The translations under genes and the position numbers were made by a program. The notes under the pieces were generated by a model, which was not told the DNA's origin, searched no databases, and saw nothing but the letters and a program-made list of their open reading frames with translations. From Oligoflexales bacterium (GTDB lineage Bacteria; Bdellovibrionota_B; Oligoflexia; Oligoflexales; CACXFL01), in assembly GCA_028282865.1 (NCBI GenBank), contig JANQHA010000183.1, positions 1-10,175 of the forward strand: 10,175 nucleotides of DNA. The letters run 5' to 3'. Of this stretch, positions 1 to 8,059 are shown piece by piece (the stretch's first letter is position 1; every line of letters starts with the position of its first letter).

Positions 1-445
1 CCAGCAGTACTTTGTTATCATCGACTAAGCCTGAGAGCTCGATCAATAGCTTTCGCTTCTTAAGGCCTAGATTGATAAAGTTTTGAATCTCTTCGACAGT
101 AAATGGCTTACGCAAAAAACCATCTGCCATGTGATCAATTTTTTCTTGCATTTCATCATCGACAAACTCACCGCTGATCAGAAAAACTGGAATAGATGCG
201 TCAAAGTTACGAATTCTTTTCAGCAACTGAAGGCCGTTGGTTCGTGGCATACGAATGTCACTCAAAACCAAATCAATTTTCTTTTCCTTCAATACATCGG
301 TGGCTTCATTAGCATTCTTAACGACGATCACCTTCGAGAAAAATTTATTTAAATGGATCTTAAAGAATTTAAGAAGCGTCTGATCATCATCGACGATCAT
401 GATATAACTCTCACGGTCGTAATTTATCTTTGCCGCTTCAGCCAT
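1..445 (-). CDS. CheY-like response regulator receiver domain, 3' end outside window
   Basis: The reverse strand from ATG at 445 stays open to the window edge (148 codons), so the C-terminus is missing. The protein begins [20 protein letters not shown] and has the full receiver signature: acidic cluster D19-D20-D21, phosphoacceptor D63 in LVLSDIRMP, switch residue S91 in FLISGE, and the conserved Lys-Pro pair K113-P114 in LRKPF. It should therefore be a cytoplasmic phospho-accepting signal protein. After the receiver comes a basic helix (GLKKRKLL, about residues 127-134), and the reading frame runs on, so an output domain or a short tail may follow. A strong Shine-Dalgarno (AAGGAAGG) lies just upstream inside the preceding gene. 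The ATG overlaps that gene's stop codon by 8 bases (ATGGCTGA), which points to translational coupling. No partner histidine kinase is visible. The receiver call is firm; its regulatory target is unknown. Confidence 0.93.
   Translation of the reverse strand, partial: MAEAAKINYDRESYIMIVDDDQTLLKFFKIHLNKFFSKVIVVKNANEATDVLKEKKIDLVLSDIRMPRTNGLQLLKRIRNFDASIPVFLISGEFVDDEMQEKIDHMADGFLRKPFTVEEIQNFINLGLKKRKLLIELSGLVDDNKVLL
438..445 (-). other. Stop/start overlap coupling DUF2282 gene to response regulator
   Basis: On the minus strand the bases ATGGCTGA contain the response regulator start ATG (445-443) and the TGA stop (440-438) of the DUF2282 gene in another frame. The Shine-Dalgarno of the second gene (AAGGAAGG) lies inside the last codons of the first. 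Such an arrangement favours re-initiation and ties the output of the two genes together. Confidence 0.8.
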
Positions 446-761
446 TATTTTTCCTTCCTTTTTTCTTAGCTAGAGTTTTTCTAACTTTCTCTTGTTCCGC
501 TTTGCAGGTTCCTTTTTTAACAAACTTCCACTCGTTAGGGTCGTAGTCATTGGTTGCCGCGCCAGCACAGCCATGATTATTGGCAGCACAGCTATTTTCA
601 CCAGCCTTCGCAATTCCTTTACAAGCGACATAGCCCTTGGGGGTTGGGTGAGCGTAACTAGAGCGACTCACTGCAAATATAGCTGGTACTAAAACCGTCA
701 ACCACCTTAGGCATTTAAACCTACTCTGTTTTTGTAATCCCACCTTTACTATTGATATCAT
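438..761 (-). CDS. BufA1-family (DUF2282) bufferin-type small exported precursor
   Basis: This 107-residue protein has a basic n-region, a hydrophobic core ([11 protein letters not shown], about residues 21-31) and a likely signal peptidase site after SSYA (residue 37). The mature part carries the four-cysteine DUF2282 pattern: C47 in [14 protein letters not shown]58, C65 in HGCAGAA, and C86 in VKKGTC, with DP-W-F between C65 and C86. In known bufferins (RiPPs) this family is modified on cysteines by the MNIO enzyme BufB (DUF692) with BufC, exported, and binds copper. That biochemistry is family knowledge; modification here is inference, because no bufB or bufC lies in the window. The Lys-rich tail (residues 87-107) is longer and more basic than I recall for the family. 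The ATG start overlaps the upstream TPR gene by 41 bases behind a weak GAGGG; a GTG at 743 is an alternative start. The stop overlaps the response regulator start. Confidence 0.87.
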   Translation of the reverse strand: MISIVKVGLQKQSRFKCLRWLTVLVPAIFAVSRSSYAHPTPKGYVACKGIAKAGENSCAANNHGCAGAATNDYDPNEWKFVKKGTCKAEQEKVRKTLAKKKGRKNNG

Positions 762-1917
762 CTATATAGACCCTCGCTAACTCAGAGATTTTTTCATTTT
801 TTTCCCTTACTTGGGATACTTCATAAAATAGCCTTAAAGCAGCCTGAGGTCTATTAAATTTAGTCATCATAAGCCTTCCTAGGTGAAACCTCGCCGCGGC
901 ACTGTCAGGGTCTAAATCGATAGCCCGGTTAAGGTTGGCTTTTGCATCCTGGTACCGACCCATCTTTTTATGGCACATGGCGAGGGCAATATATGCATTT
1001 ACGCTTCCAGGTGAGTAATTTATAGCTTTCTGGAGGTTCATTTCAGCGGGCTCTAGCTCACCGAGCTCAATCATGGAGTGGGCTCGGTTTATCAATGCCG
1101 GAGCAAAAGTTGGTTGTATCTTTAGAGAGCGATCGAAGTACTTCTGAGCTCGATCGTGATCCCCCTGACGCTGAAAAACCACTCCCATCAAATTTTGCAG
1201 ACTCGCACTATCTGAGGTCCTATCTAGGCCTTGCTTGACAATAAACTCTGCGATTTTAACCTTGTCATCCTTTAAATATGAATAGGCCAGACTAGTATAA
1301 GCGGGGGTAAAGCTTTTATCGACCCCAAGTAGGTCGCTAAGAATTTTCCGCCCCGACTTGATATCATTGGCTGTCAAGTGTGTTAGTGCAAGTACATATT
1401 TATATAAAAACACAAGTTCATGGCTTTCAGACTTATTAGATTCGATTAGTCCGCGAACAACCCCTAACCACCGAAAAGACTCATCAGACTCATGTTTTCT
1501 AAGATGAAGTTTAGCAATCTCGAGCAAAATATCCGCTCGGTCAGGGGCAAGCCGACGAGCATGCATAAAACTAGCATTGGCGGCAGCAAAGCGCCCTACC
1601 ACGACCTCCTTACGGCCGCGTTCTAGAAGCTCTTGAGGGTCGTTAGAACTAGGGGCAGAATCTAATTTCTGTTCCAGCATGCTTCTCTGCTTAGAGTTAG
1701 GTGCCGGCTTAAAAAAGGACTTCCAATCGATGGTCTCGTAATGCTGCAAAACAATTGGCTTAGCTGAAGTCGCAGAGCCCTTGGCGTCATCAAACTTAAC
1801 CGCCGATCTTTTCATATTAATATCTAAATCTTTGGGGTTAGGCTCAGAAGAACTAGTAAAGCACCCAGAAACGAATTGAATCGGAATTAATAATGTAAAA
1901 AGATAAAAACACTTCAT
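721..1917 (-). CDS. TPR-repeat lipoprotein (GltE-like in style)
   Basis: This 398-residue protein starts with a lipoprotein signal: [19 protein letters not shown] has the lipobox VSGC with lipidated Cys19. Position 20 is Phe, not Asp, which fits outer-membrane sorting. Residues 20-90 are a low-complexity polar linker. From about residue 93 to 375 there are roughly seven TPR units; clear ones start near residues 205, 239 ([20 protein letters not shown]), 273, 307 ([20 protein letters not shown]) and 341. TPR solenoids are protein-binding scaffolds, so an assembly or tethering role at the outer membrane periplasmic face is likely. Architecture and length resemble the gliding lipoprotein GltE of Myxococcus, but TPR similarity alone cannot prove orthology. 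The ATG directly follows the TAG stop of the previous gene, with GGAG upstream inside that gene. Confidence 0.88.
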   Translation of the reverse strand: MKCFYLFTLLIPIQFVSGCFTSSSEPNPKDLDINMKRSAVKFDDAKGSATSAKPIVLQHYETIDWKSFFKPAPNSKQRSMLEQKLDSAPSSNDPQELLERGRKEVVVGRFAAANASFMHARRLAPDRADILLEIAKLHLRKHESDESFRWLGVVRGLIESNKSESHELVFLYKYVLALTHLTANDIKSGRKILSDLLGVDKSFTPAYTSLAYSYLKDDKVKIAEFIVKQGLDRTSDSASLQNLMGVVFQRQGDHDRAQKYFDRSLKIQPTFAPALINRAHSMIELGELEPAEMNLQKAINYSPGSVNAYIALAMCHKKMGRYQDAKANLNRAIDLDPDSAAARFHLGRLMMTKFNRPQAALRLFYEVSQVREKNEKISELARVYIDDINSKGGITKTE

Positions 1918-4900
1918 CTAGGGGCTCCATTGAGTAGGCATATCGGTGTACGAAGCTGTCGGTAGTGAATCTGTTGACTCTATATCGTCGTCCAACACCC
2001 CGTAGCCAGACAGCCGGATAGAGGATTTTTTGATCCATTCGTTGCCGCGGTACGCCTGGGGGTTTCGTCGTCGCTCTAGCAAGTTATTGCTAAGATATTT
2101 CTTTGCTAGTTTACGTAGACGGTCAGCCGATTTCTTTGATCGGCTTATTAATGCCGAGTTAGCTTTAGCACCCAGACGACTAGAGATGCTCGTAAGATCA
2201 TCGGCATAATTTTCAGAGGCCTCTGCCAGCCGATAACGTGCCTGCGGAGCCCAGCGATAGTCGTTGCCTTTAGTCACCTCAGCATAATTGGTAACCATAT
2301 TTCGGTAATAACTATTTTTCTGCCGAATATTTTCGCCGACGTTATCTCCTCGCTCGTAAATATCAAAGTCTTCGAAAGCGTCCCTGGACTCTTCGCCTAA
2401 AAGAAAGTGAACCTCTCCGTGAACTGCGCTATAGACACCACCATCAATACTATTTTTCTGCCTTCTTAAGTTAGACGATATCGCAGTCAATGTCTTTAGA
2501 TAAGCATCATATTTACCGCTTCTTCGCAGAGCCTTGGCATACGCCAAATCTGCTGAGACCCGTTCAGAGGCACCCTTCGCCAACTTGCGATTCTTCTCAG
2601 CAATTTCTAGAGACATTGCGTTGTCATTACCTTTCGCAAAAAAGTCAATTGATCTCGCGTAAGAAGAGGTTTTATCTCTCTGGTTCTTGGAGCGTTCAGC
2701 AATCAATTTAACAGCTATACCAGCAGTTTTAAAATCGTTCTCAGAGACAGCAAGGCTCTCAGAACGTCGAAGGCTAGTCAGCGCACGCGAGTGCTTAGGG
2801 AATTTTTGGCCCAGTAGCAAATATGCTTGCGCAGCTTCCGCAAACCGAACCTGAAACTCGTAAGACCGAGCCATAAGGTATTGCATATCGCCACCAAACT
2901 TTTTCATACCTTGCTTCTGGTAAAATTCCGCTGCCTCAAGTGCAGAGCTCCACTGCCCAGCAATTGCCAGCATGTAGGCTCCATCTCGCAAGATTTTATC
3001 TCTGTTCGGGATTGCCTTGAACTCCTTCGCAATCTCAACTAGGAAAATTCCGGCTTCAGCAATTTCACCTTTATTATTTAACCGTTTCCCCTCATCAAGG
3101 GCTGCGGTTGAAATAACTCCCATAAGCTCATTACCTAAGTTGACTCCCAAGCTGCTCCAGTCCTCAAGTTTTAAGAACCTACGGGTTAGTGCTACCACAT
3201 CTCGACTCTTACCTTGTTTAATACTCGCCGCAATCAGGCCTCTGATTGCTGAAGCTCGCTGTGAGGTATTAGGTTTGGATATTAATACCCGCTCCCAATA
3301 TCTGACTGCATTCTGATCCTGGCCATAATCGCGATATGAGGAGGCCATAACTAATAGTAAGTCTACAGCTCTGGACCTACGTGGGAAACGGTTGGCAAAT
3401 TTATCGACTGAAGCGCGAAGATCAGCGATCGATCTTTTAACCGATTCATCATTTTTAGGCTGCATTCCTCGCTTGATCGATTTTGCAAATACTTCTCGCC
3501 ACCTTTTCTCACGAGTCAACACTAACTGATACGAAGCAACTTCAAGAGTTACGTCGTCGAGTTTGTAGTTTTTAGTAAGGTCAGCATAGCGTTTTGCAGC
3601 CTCAACATTCTTTGAAGAGAAGAAGTAGCAATGAGCGACCCTGAGTCGCCAATGGTTGCTTTTTGCTGAGTGAGGCTTGAATTTTATAAGGCTCTCGTAC
3701 AGCCCGGCAGACTTCATAAAATTATTAAGATTTCCAGACCTTAAACCGTAATCGTAGTGATAAGCAGCGGCAGCGGCAGCGGCCGACTCGGCACGTTGCT
3801 CCATATCTTTTAGGAGTTCAAACTGATTCTTATAGCGAACTCGCCATAGGCTGTTTTTAGGCAGAAGCATCGCTAAGCGCTCTAAAGCATATATTTTATT
3901 TCGCACGTCACCAGTACTGTTATAGCTTGTAGCTAAAAGCCCGTACCATCTGGGCACTAAAGAGCTATCTGAGAAGCGCTCGACTGAAAACTCAGCAACT
4001 CTAATCGCTCGTTTAACGAGCTTATTCTTTTCCAAACGCTCGAGCATTCTATTTGCGACAAATGGAGCCGAGGCAAGTATTGACCTATTACCAAGCACGC
4101 GCTTGACTCGCCTATAGTCGTTTATCTCATAGAGTGAATCCGCCAAAATATCTATTAAGTCCCGCTTCATCTTACCCCACTCCTCTGGGCCCGGAAGCTG
4201 CCAACCTGGAGTTAAGGCTGATAATGCGTACCGGATTGCAGACTCTAGATCAGTAGTTCGGTAGCCACCCCATGCTAAACGGTAAATAATATCTATATGG
4301 AACTGTTGGAAGTCTTTGGCATTACCAGATTTCATCATAGAGTTAGCAGCTTGATAGTAGTCTATGGCTTTCTTTGGATTTTCTCGGTCAAAATAGTAGT
4401 CACCTATCGCCAAATTAGCTTGCAACACGTACTCGGACTTTTCGGGCATAGCTGCGAGCCGGCTCCACACCGGAAGAGCAGACTCCATGCGACTTTCTTT
4501 TTCAAGAAGCGATCCAAGAAAATATAATACTTGCGACCTACGCGAAAAAGATGGGTAATTCTTGTCAATTCCACTGAGAACATCAATAGCCTGGTTTCGA
4601 TAACTTGAAGCAATATCTGTATTGGTTCTCGCATATATTTTCGCAAATAAATTATATATTTGAGAAAGATTAAACAGAATATGTGCGCGATTTGTTGCGT
4701 TTGGATACTGCTTTAAATGTGCTCGATATTTTTTCTCCGCACTGCCAAGTTTTGCGATTGAGTCTTTGTAAAACTGGGCTCTTTTAGCCTCGTATTCATC
4801 AGTGATTTTCTTGTTCTTTTGCTCAATCTCTTTCCGCCCTTCTTCGGAGATCTTTTTTTCATACTCGGAGAAGGCGCTCCAATACTCTTGAAAAGCCTTA

Positions 4901-5016
4901 AGAGAATCAGGATTAGGAACATCACCTGATAGCTTAATCTGTGATCTCGCGCTAGACGCTACGCCAGCGATCAGGGACAGTAAGAATAAATTTATTAGAT
5001 TTATCTTGGTTGCCAT
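1918..5016 (-). CDS. Giant exported TPR-repeat protein, 1032 residues
   Basis: The N-terminus MATKINLINLFLLSLIAGVA is a Sec signal peptide, with cleavage probable near SSARS (about residue 25). Residues 45-100 are charged and helical (EYEKKISEEGRKEIEQ), likely a coiled coil. Most of residues 105-960 is a helical-hairpin solenoid with TPR-type units, for example around 162-190 (VLYFLGSLLEKESRMESAL), 197-225 (LQANLAIGDYYFDRENPKKA) and about 450-480. No catalytic motif is visible. The protein is expected to be a large periplasmic scaffold, similar in style to TPR proteins of myxobacterial gliding clusters; function is inferred from architecture only. A seven-alanine run occupies residues 412-418. 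The start has a good Shine-Dalgarno (AGGGAG, 5 bases upstream) and overlaps the previous gene by 16 bases. The C-terminal 50 residues are polar and probably disordered. Confidence 0.9.
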   Translation of the reverse strand: MATKINLINLFLLSLIAGVASSARSQIKLSGDVPNPDSLKAFQEYWSAFSEYEKKISEEGRKEIEQKNKKITDEYEAKRAQFYKDSIAKLGSAEKKYRAHLKQYPNATNRAHILFNLSQIYNLFAKIYARTNTDIASSYRNQAIDVLSGIDKNYPSFSRRSQVLYFLGSLLEKESRMESALPVWSRLAAMPEKSEYVLQANLAIGDYYFDRENPKKAIDYYQAANSMMKSGNAKDFQQFHIDIIYRLAWGGYRTTDLESAIRYALSALTPGWQLPGPEEWGKMKRDLIDILADSLYEINDYRRVKRVLGNRSILASAPFVANRMLERLEKNKLVKRAIRVAEFSVERFSDSSLVPRWYGLLATSYNSTGDVRNKIYALERLAMLLPKNSLWRVRYKNQFELLKDMEQRAESAAAAAAAYHYDYGLRSGNLNNFMKSAGLYESLIKFKPHSAKSNHWRLRVAHCYFFSSKNVEAAKRYADLTKNYKLDDVTLEVASYQLVLTREKRWREVFAKSIKRGMQPKNDESVKRSIADLRASVDKFANRFPRRSRAVDLLLVMASSYRDYGQDQNAVRYWERVLISKPNTSQRASAIRGLIAASIKQGKSRDVVALTRRFLKLEDWSSLGVNLGNELMGVISTAALDEGKRLNNKGEIAEAGIFLVEIAKEFKAIPNRDKILRDGAYMLAIAGQWSSALEAAEFYQKQGMKKFGGDMQYLMARSYEFQVRFAEAAQAYLLLGQKFPKHSRALTSLRRSESLAVSENDFKTAGIAVKLIAERSKNQRDKTSSYARSIDFFAKGNDNAMSLEIAEKNRKLAKGASERVSADLAYAKALRRSGKYDAYLKTLTAISSNLRRQKNSIDGGVYSAVHGEVHFLLGEESRDAFEDFDIYERGDNVGENIRQKNSYYRNMVTNYAEVTKGNDYRWAPQARYRLAEASENYADDLTSISSRLGAKANSALISRSKKSADRLRKLAKKYLSNNLLERRRNPQAYRGNEWIKKSSIRLSGYGVLDDDIESTDSLPTASYTDMPTQWSP
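3764..3783 (-). repeat. Short hexanucleotide tandem repeat coding for polyalanine
   Basis: On the plus strand gcagcg occurs three times in tandem followed by gc. On the coding strand this gives alternating GCC and GCT codons, producing seven consecutive alanines (residues 412-418) in the giant TPR protein. Change by whole units would keep the reading frame. Confidence 0.85.
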
Positions 5017-7310
5017 AACACTCCCTGTTCGATGTTCTGTAAGCTATCTTTTAATATCTGCTGCTCTAGTTGATAACGTTTATCTTCTCGCTCTTTATTC
5101 AGAGAGACTTTTTCATATTGAAGCCACTCTAAGTCAGCCTGCCATTTTTGAGTGTTAGCCATCTGTTGATCCAATTTATCGTGGTAAAACTGAACCATCG
5201 GCTTAATGCCCTCGCGCATAGCTTCTCCGAGCTTTGATAACAAGATTTGTTGTCTAGCATGCAGAGCATCATGACGAGAGATCAAAGATTGAATTCTATC
5301 AATATTTGTTTTCAAATGCTTCTTTGCATACCCGTCGAAGGCAACAATATTCTCGTAAAGTTTACGATTAACATACTCCCAGCGCTTCCAAGCTTTTGCA
5401 AAGGACATATAAGTCACGAACACCGGCGAGTCACGCTTATCTTGCATAAACCTATCAATAATCAGGTATTCTTCGTTGAGTAGATTTGCATACCGAGCGT
5501 GCAGAGTCTTTGCAGCCCTGTGAGGACTCTGTTTAACAATCTCCATAACCTTACTAGTACGAATAACCTCGAGAGATCGAGCAAGATACTCCTCTAGCTT
5601 AGAAATAGATCTTTCAACAGATTTTAACTTTGCTCTTTTCACATCGTCTATAGACTCAGAATTACTAAAAAACAACTGCGCCGCTGATCGTTCAGCATGA
5701 AGCCTTCTTAGACGATCTTGCTTCTGCGCAATATCCTTAGTCAGGTCAAGCGCGTTTGACCAATTTGCCCAGATTTCTTTGCGCCGCTTCATTTTAGATG
5801 GAGCTGAAAAAAGATCAAAACGGCGTTTGCGAGATATTTCGAGAGAATTTTTTTCTAGGTCAGATAAAGAATCCTTAATCGCATTTTGCATACTAAAAAT
5901 GAGCCTATGCCCAACCACCAAAGCTTTTTCAGATAAATGTTCGTATTGCTTGCTGCGATTGATCCAGCTAGGTTTAAACTGCTTTAGGTTCGTCCGGCCA
6001 AGTGTGTATATAAGGTTTCTTAGATTAGCCCGACTGTCTGATATTCTCCGGCTAAGCTCGGCTAACTTACTATAGAGCTTATGACCAAGAACGGCGTCTG
6101 GAGAATGTAAAATCTGGCCATTACTCAGCTTAAATAGGTTATCAATATCTCTCTGAGAAATCTCCGAAGATTTCGCATAAGTTTGATCAATCCATTGCCG
6201 GTATCTACTAAGCTGCTCGTCCGCGTCATTCATCGATGACTTAGCCAGATCCCACTTTCCATCTTTTAAATAGAAGTAGCTCATAAGGGACTTTAGTTGA
6301 AAAACCCGATTATCTGACGGGAAAATCTTCAAAAATTTCTCAGCCCCAGATCTGGCCCGACTACCGTCCTTCAATTCGACATATGCATAAATGCTCTCAA
6401 ATAAAGCGTCTTTATAAAGACTCGACTCCTCCGAGATCTGTCTATAATACGACAGCGCCTCAGAGGTATTTTTAGTCGTCATATTGATCCTAGCTAGTGC
6501 TAAAAGAGAATACTCGGCAAACTCTTTACTAGGACCACTATTTTTGGAAACATTTTCTAATAGAATTTTCTTAGCTGCCTGAAAATTCCTCTGACCGAGG
6601 AGTAGCAACGCATGAAAATACCTTGAACGAGCGGTTAGATTAGGGTCAGCGCTCATTGCAGCCGACCGTTCAAACCATTCACTTGCGATATTTACTTCTC
6701 CAGATTCGCGAGCGCTATTGGCAGCGTAATAAAGCAACTCAGCTTTTTGTGTCTTTGTCATACTAATACCCACTACCGCAGAAAACAGCTTCTTAAGGTC
6801 TTGGTTGGTAATGGTTGAATGATTGGTTGCAAGTGGAATGGCATAATGCAACACCCTCAGAAGTTGGGGGTTATCTGGCTTCTCTACAGTCGTATGAATC
6901 GCTACATACCTCAAATAGGCCTGCAGCGCCTGAATGTCCATCCCAATTTCCTGATAGGACCTGCCCAGCGTGTAGAGTGACTTCATATAATCAGAGGTCT
7001 CTGGGGATTGGCTTAACTTCTGGTATGCCAACGATTCGCGGATTGCCGCCAAATACATCTCTTGGGCAAAGTATTTCTGCGCGTTCATAAATGATCTTTT
7101 GGCTGCCAGCATCACAGCTCTAGCCGAATGTTCACTGTTTAAGACCTCAAGAGTACTAACTTGATGGTCAATATTCTTCAATGTAGTGAGTCCACGCTCG
7201 ATCTCAACCTCTGGTACCGAAACAGCCTGTTTCGCTACTCCAGAAGCAAAACAGACTGGAATAGATAACAGAAGGTAAATCAATATGCTTGTTATCAGGC
7301 GCAAAGTCAT
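5001..7310 (-). CDS. Exported protein with N-terminal TPR-like and C-terminal coiled-coil halves
   Basis: This 769-residue protein begins with a Sec signal peptide (MTLRLITSILIYLLLSIPVC, cleavage probable after CFA at about 22). Cys20 is not in a lipobox (IPVC). Residues 65-370 are TPR-like hairpins, for example 104-135 (YMKSLYTLGRSYQEIGMDIQ), 190-220 and 265-300 (AEYSLLALARINM). Residues about 460-765 change character to long, charged, heptad-like helices rich in Lys, Arg, Glu and Gln (for example DIAQKQDRLRRLHAERSAAQ near 526-545), with W515, W641, W644, W723 and W729. I see no enzyme motif. It is likely a periplasmic scaffold whose coiled-coil half may oligomerise or bind the coiled coil of the upstream gene product. 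The start codon overlaps that gene's stop (ATGA), with AAGG about 7 bases upstream. The fold assignment is fairly sure; the role is unknown. Confidence 0.88.
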   Translation of the reverse strand: MTLRLITSILIYLLLSIPVCFASGVAKQAVSVPEVEIERGLTTLKNIDHQVSTLEVLNSEHSARAVMLAAKRSFMNAQKYFAQEMYLAAIRESLAYQKLSQSPETSDYMKSLYTLGRSYQEIGMDIQALQAYLRYVAIHTTVEKPDNPQLLRVLHYAIPLATNHSTITNQDLKKLFSAVVGISMTKTQKAELLYYAANSARESGEVNIASEWFERSAAMSADPNLTARSRYFHALLLLGQRNFQAAKKILLENVSKNSGPSKEFAEYSLLALARINMTTKNTSEALSYYRQISEESSLYKDALFESIYAYVELKDGSRARSGAEKFLKIFPSDNRVFQLKSLMSYFYLKDGKWDLAKSSMNDADEQLSRYRQWIDQTYAKSSEISQRDIDNLFKLSNGQILHSPDAVLGHKLYSKLAELSRRISDSRANLRNLIYTLGRTNLKQFKPSWINRSKQYEHLSEKALVVGHRLIFSMQNAIKDSLSDLEKNSLEISRKRRFDLFSAPSKMKRRKEIWANWSNALDLTKDIAQKQDRLRRLHAERSAAQLFFSNSESIDDVKRAKLKSVERSISKLEEYLARSLEVIRTSKVMEIVKQSPHRAAKTLHARYANLLNEEYLIIDRFMQDKRDSPVFVTYMSFAKAWKRWEYVNRKLYENIVAFDGYAKKHLKTNIDRIQSLISRHDALHARQQILLSKLGEAMREGIKPMVQFYHDKLDQQMANTQKWQADLEWLQYEKVSLNKEREDKRYQLEQQILKDSLQNIEQGVLWQPR

Positions 7311-8056
7311 TGGCTAACCTTTTTGTCACTGCTACCCTGATCAGTTGACTCACCTTGAGCCTTTGGGTAGTTCTTAGTTGAGTTCTTAGCTAAATCTATC
7401 GACCATCTTTTCTTGAATACGCCATCAGGAATGTCTATTTCAAACGATCTTGAGACTACCTGATAATCGCCGTTAATAAAGGGAAAGTGATCAGAGCTCT
7501 TAGAAGATATCCGAGCATCAATCGTCACCCGGTGTTTCCCTGGGCTCATCGGCCCACTATACAAAGGAATACTTTTAGACGGTATCCACAGACCGTTCGA
7601 ATCATTAAGAGTATAAACCTCGTATCCATCGATATGTACTAGCAGTGAGCGTAATGCAATCTTGTCGGGATTCCCGATCAAGCCTTCAATTTCGACAACA
7701 TTATCAATTTTTGCAGTCTCCAATAACGACTGCCTGGCTAAATGAACCTCAGAGTCAATTTTGTTGATGTCATCCTCAAGTTTACTGATAGCTTCCGACA
7801 ATGAGATTAGTTTTTGACTTTCGTTAAGATCAGCCTCAATTTTTTCCTGTTTAAACTTAACCAATCCCTCATCGCTTTTAAGGTACTTCTTGGAGCCAAA
7901 GCTCATAGGAGCAGAGGTTTTAACTTCGTTTTCCTGTAGCCGCTTTTCAAGTTGATCGAGAATCGACTCCACTTCATTAAGAGGTTTTTGAGCCTTAGCT
8001 TGCGCAAGGGCCAAGCTTGAGTTCATCCACAGCAACAAAAATATTAAATTATTCAT
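7307..8056 (-). CDS. Periplasmic coiled-coil plus beta-domain protein (family often mislabelled dihydrolipoamide acetyltransferase)
   Basis: This 249-residue protein has a short signal peptide (MNNLIFLLLWMNSSLALAQA, cleavage near residue 20). It then has two helical stretches predicted as coiled coil (about 25-45 and 66-115, KFKQEKIEADLNESQKLISL) and a compact beta-rich domain at about 118-225. That domain includes VHIDGYEVYTL, SIPLYSGPMSPGKHRVTID and FINGDYQVVSRSFEIDI. The pattern of an inner 'DG' strand, a 'PG.H.V' turn and a late 'G.Y.V.....F' strand recalls periplasmic proteins of myxobacteria that databases call dihydrolipoamide acetyltransferase; nothing here suggests lipoyl chemistry. 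The C-terminus is a polar tail. It sits 3 bases after the transglycosylase gene, with AAAGG about 9 bases from ATG, and overlaps the next TPR gene by ATGA, so it probably works with that TPR/coiled-coil protein. Confidence 0.82.
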   Translation of the reverse strand: MNNLIFLLLWMNSSLALAQAKAQKPLNEVESILDQLEKRLQENEVKTSAPMSFGSKKYLKSDEGLVKFKQEKIEADLNESQKLISLSEAISKLEDDINKIDSEVHLARQSLLETAKIDNVVEIEGLIGNPDKIALRSLLVHIDGYEVYTLNDSNGLWIPSKSIPLYSGPMSPGKHRVTIDARISSKSSDHFPFINGDYQVVSRSFEIDIPDGVFKKRWSIDLAKNSTKNYPKAQGESTDQGSSDKKVSQ

Positions 8057-8059
8057 ATA

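Noticed and set aside
83..352. Plus-strand open frame of 89 codons
   Set aside because: It lies antisense to the receiver domain, whose conserved Asp, Ser and Lys residues are clear on the minus strand. Its protein shows no family features.
492..692. Plus-strand open frame of 66 codons
   Set aside because: It is the complement of the DUF2282 gene, which has a signal peptide and a recognised cysteine pattern.
3017..3316. Plus-strand open frame of 99 codons with a hydrophobic-looking start
   Set aside because: It lies fully antisense to the giant TPR gene, whose repeat pattern continues unbroken through this stretch.
7245..7255. Lipoprotein signal in the 769-residue protein at Cys20
   Set aside because: The residues before the cysteine are IPV, which do not fit a lipobox; a standard signal peptidase site after CFA is more likely.
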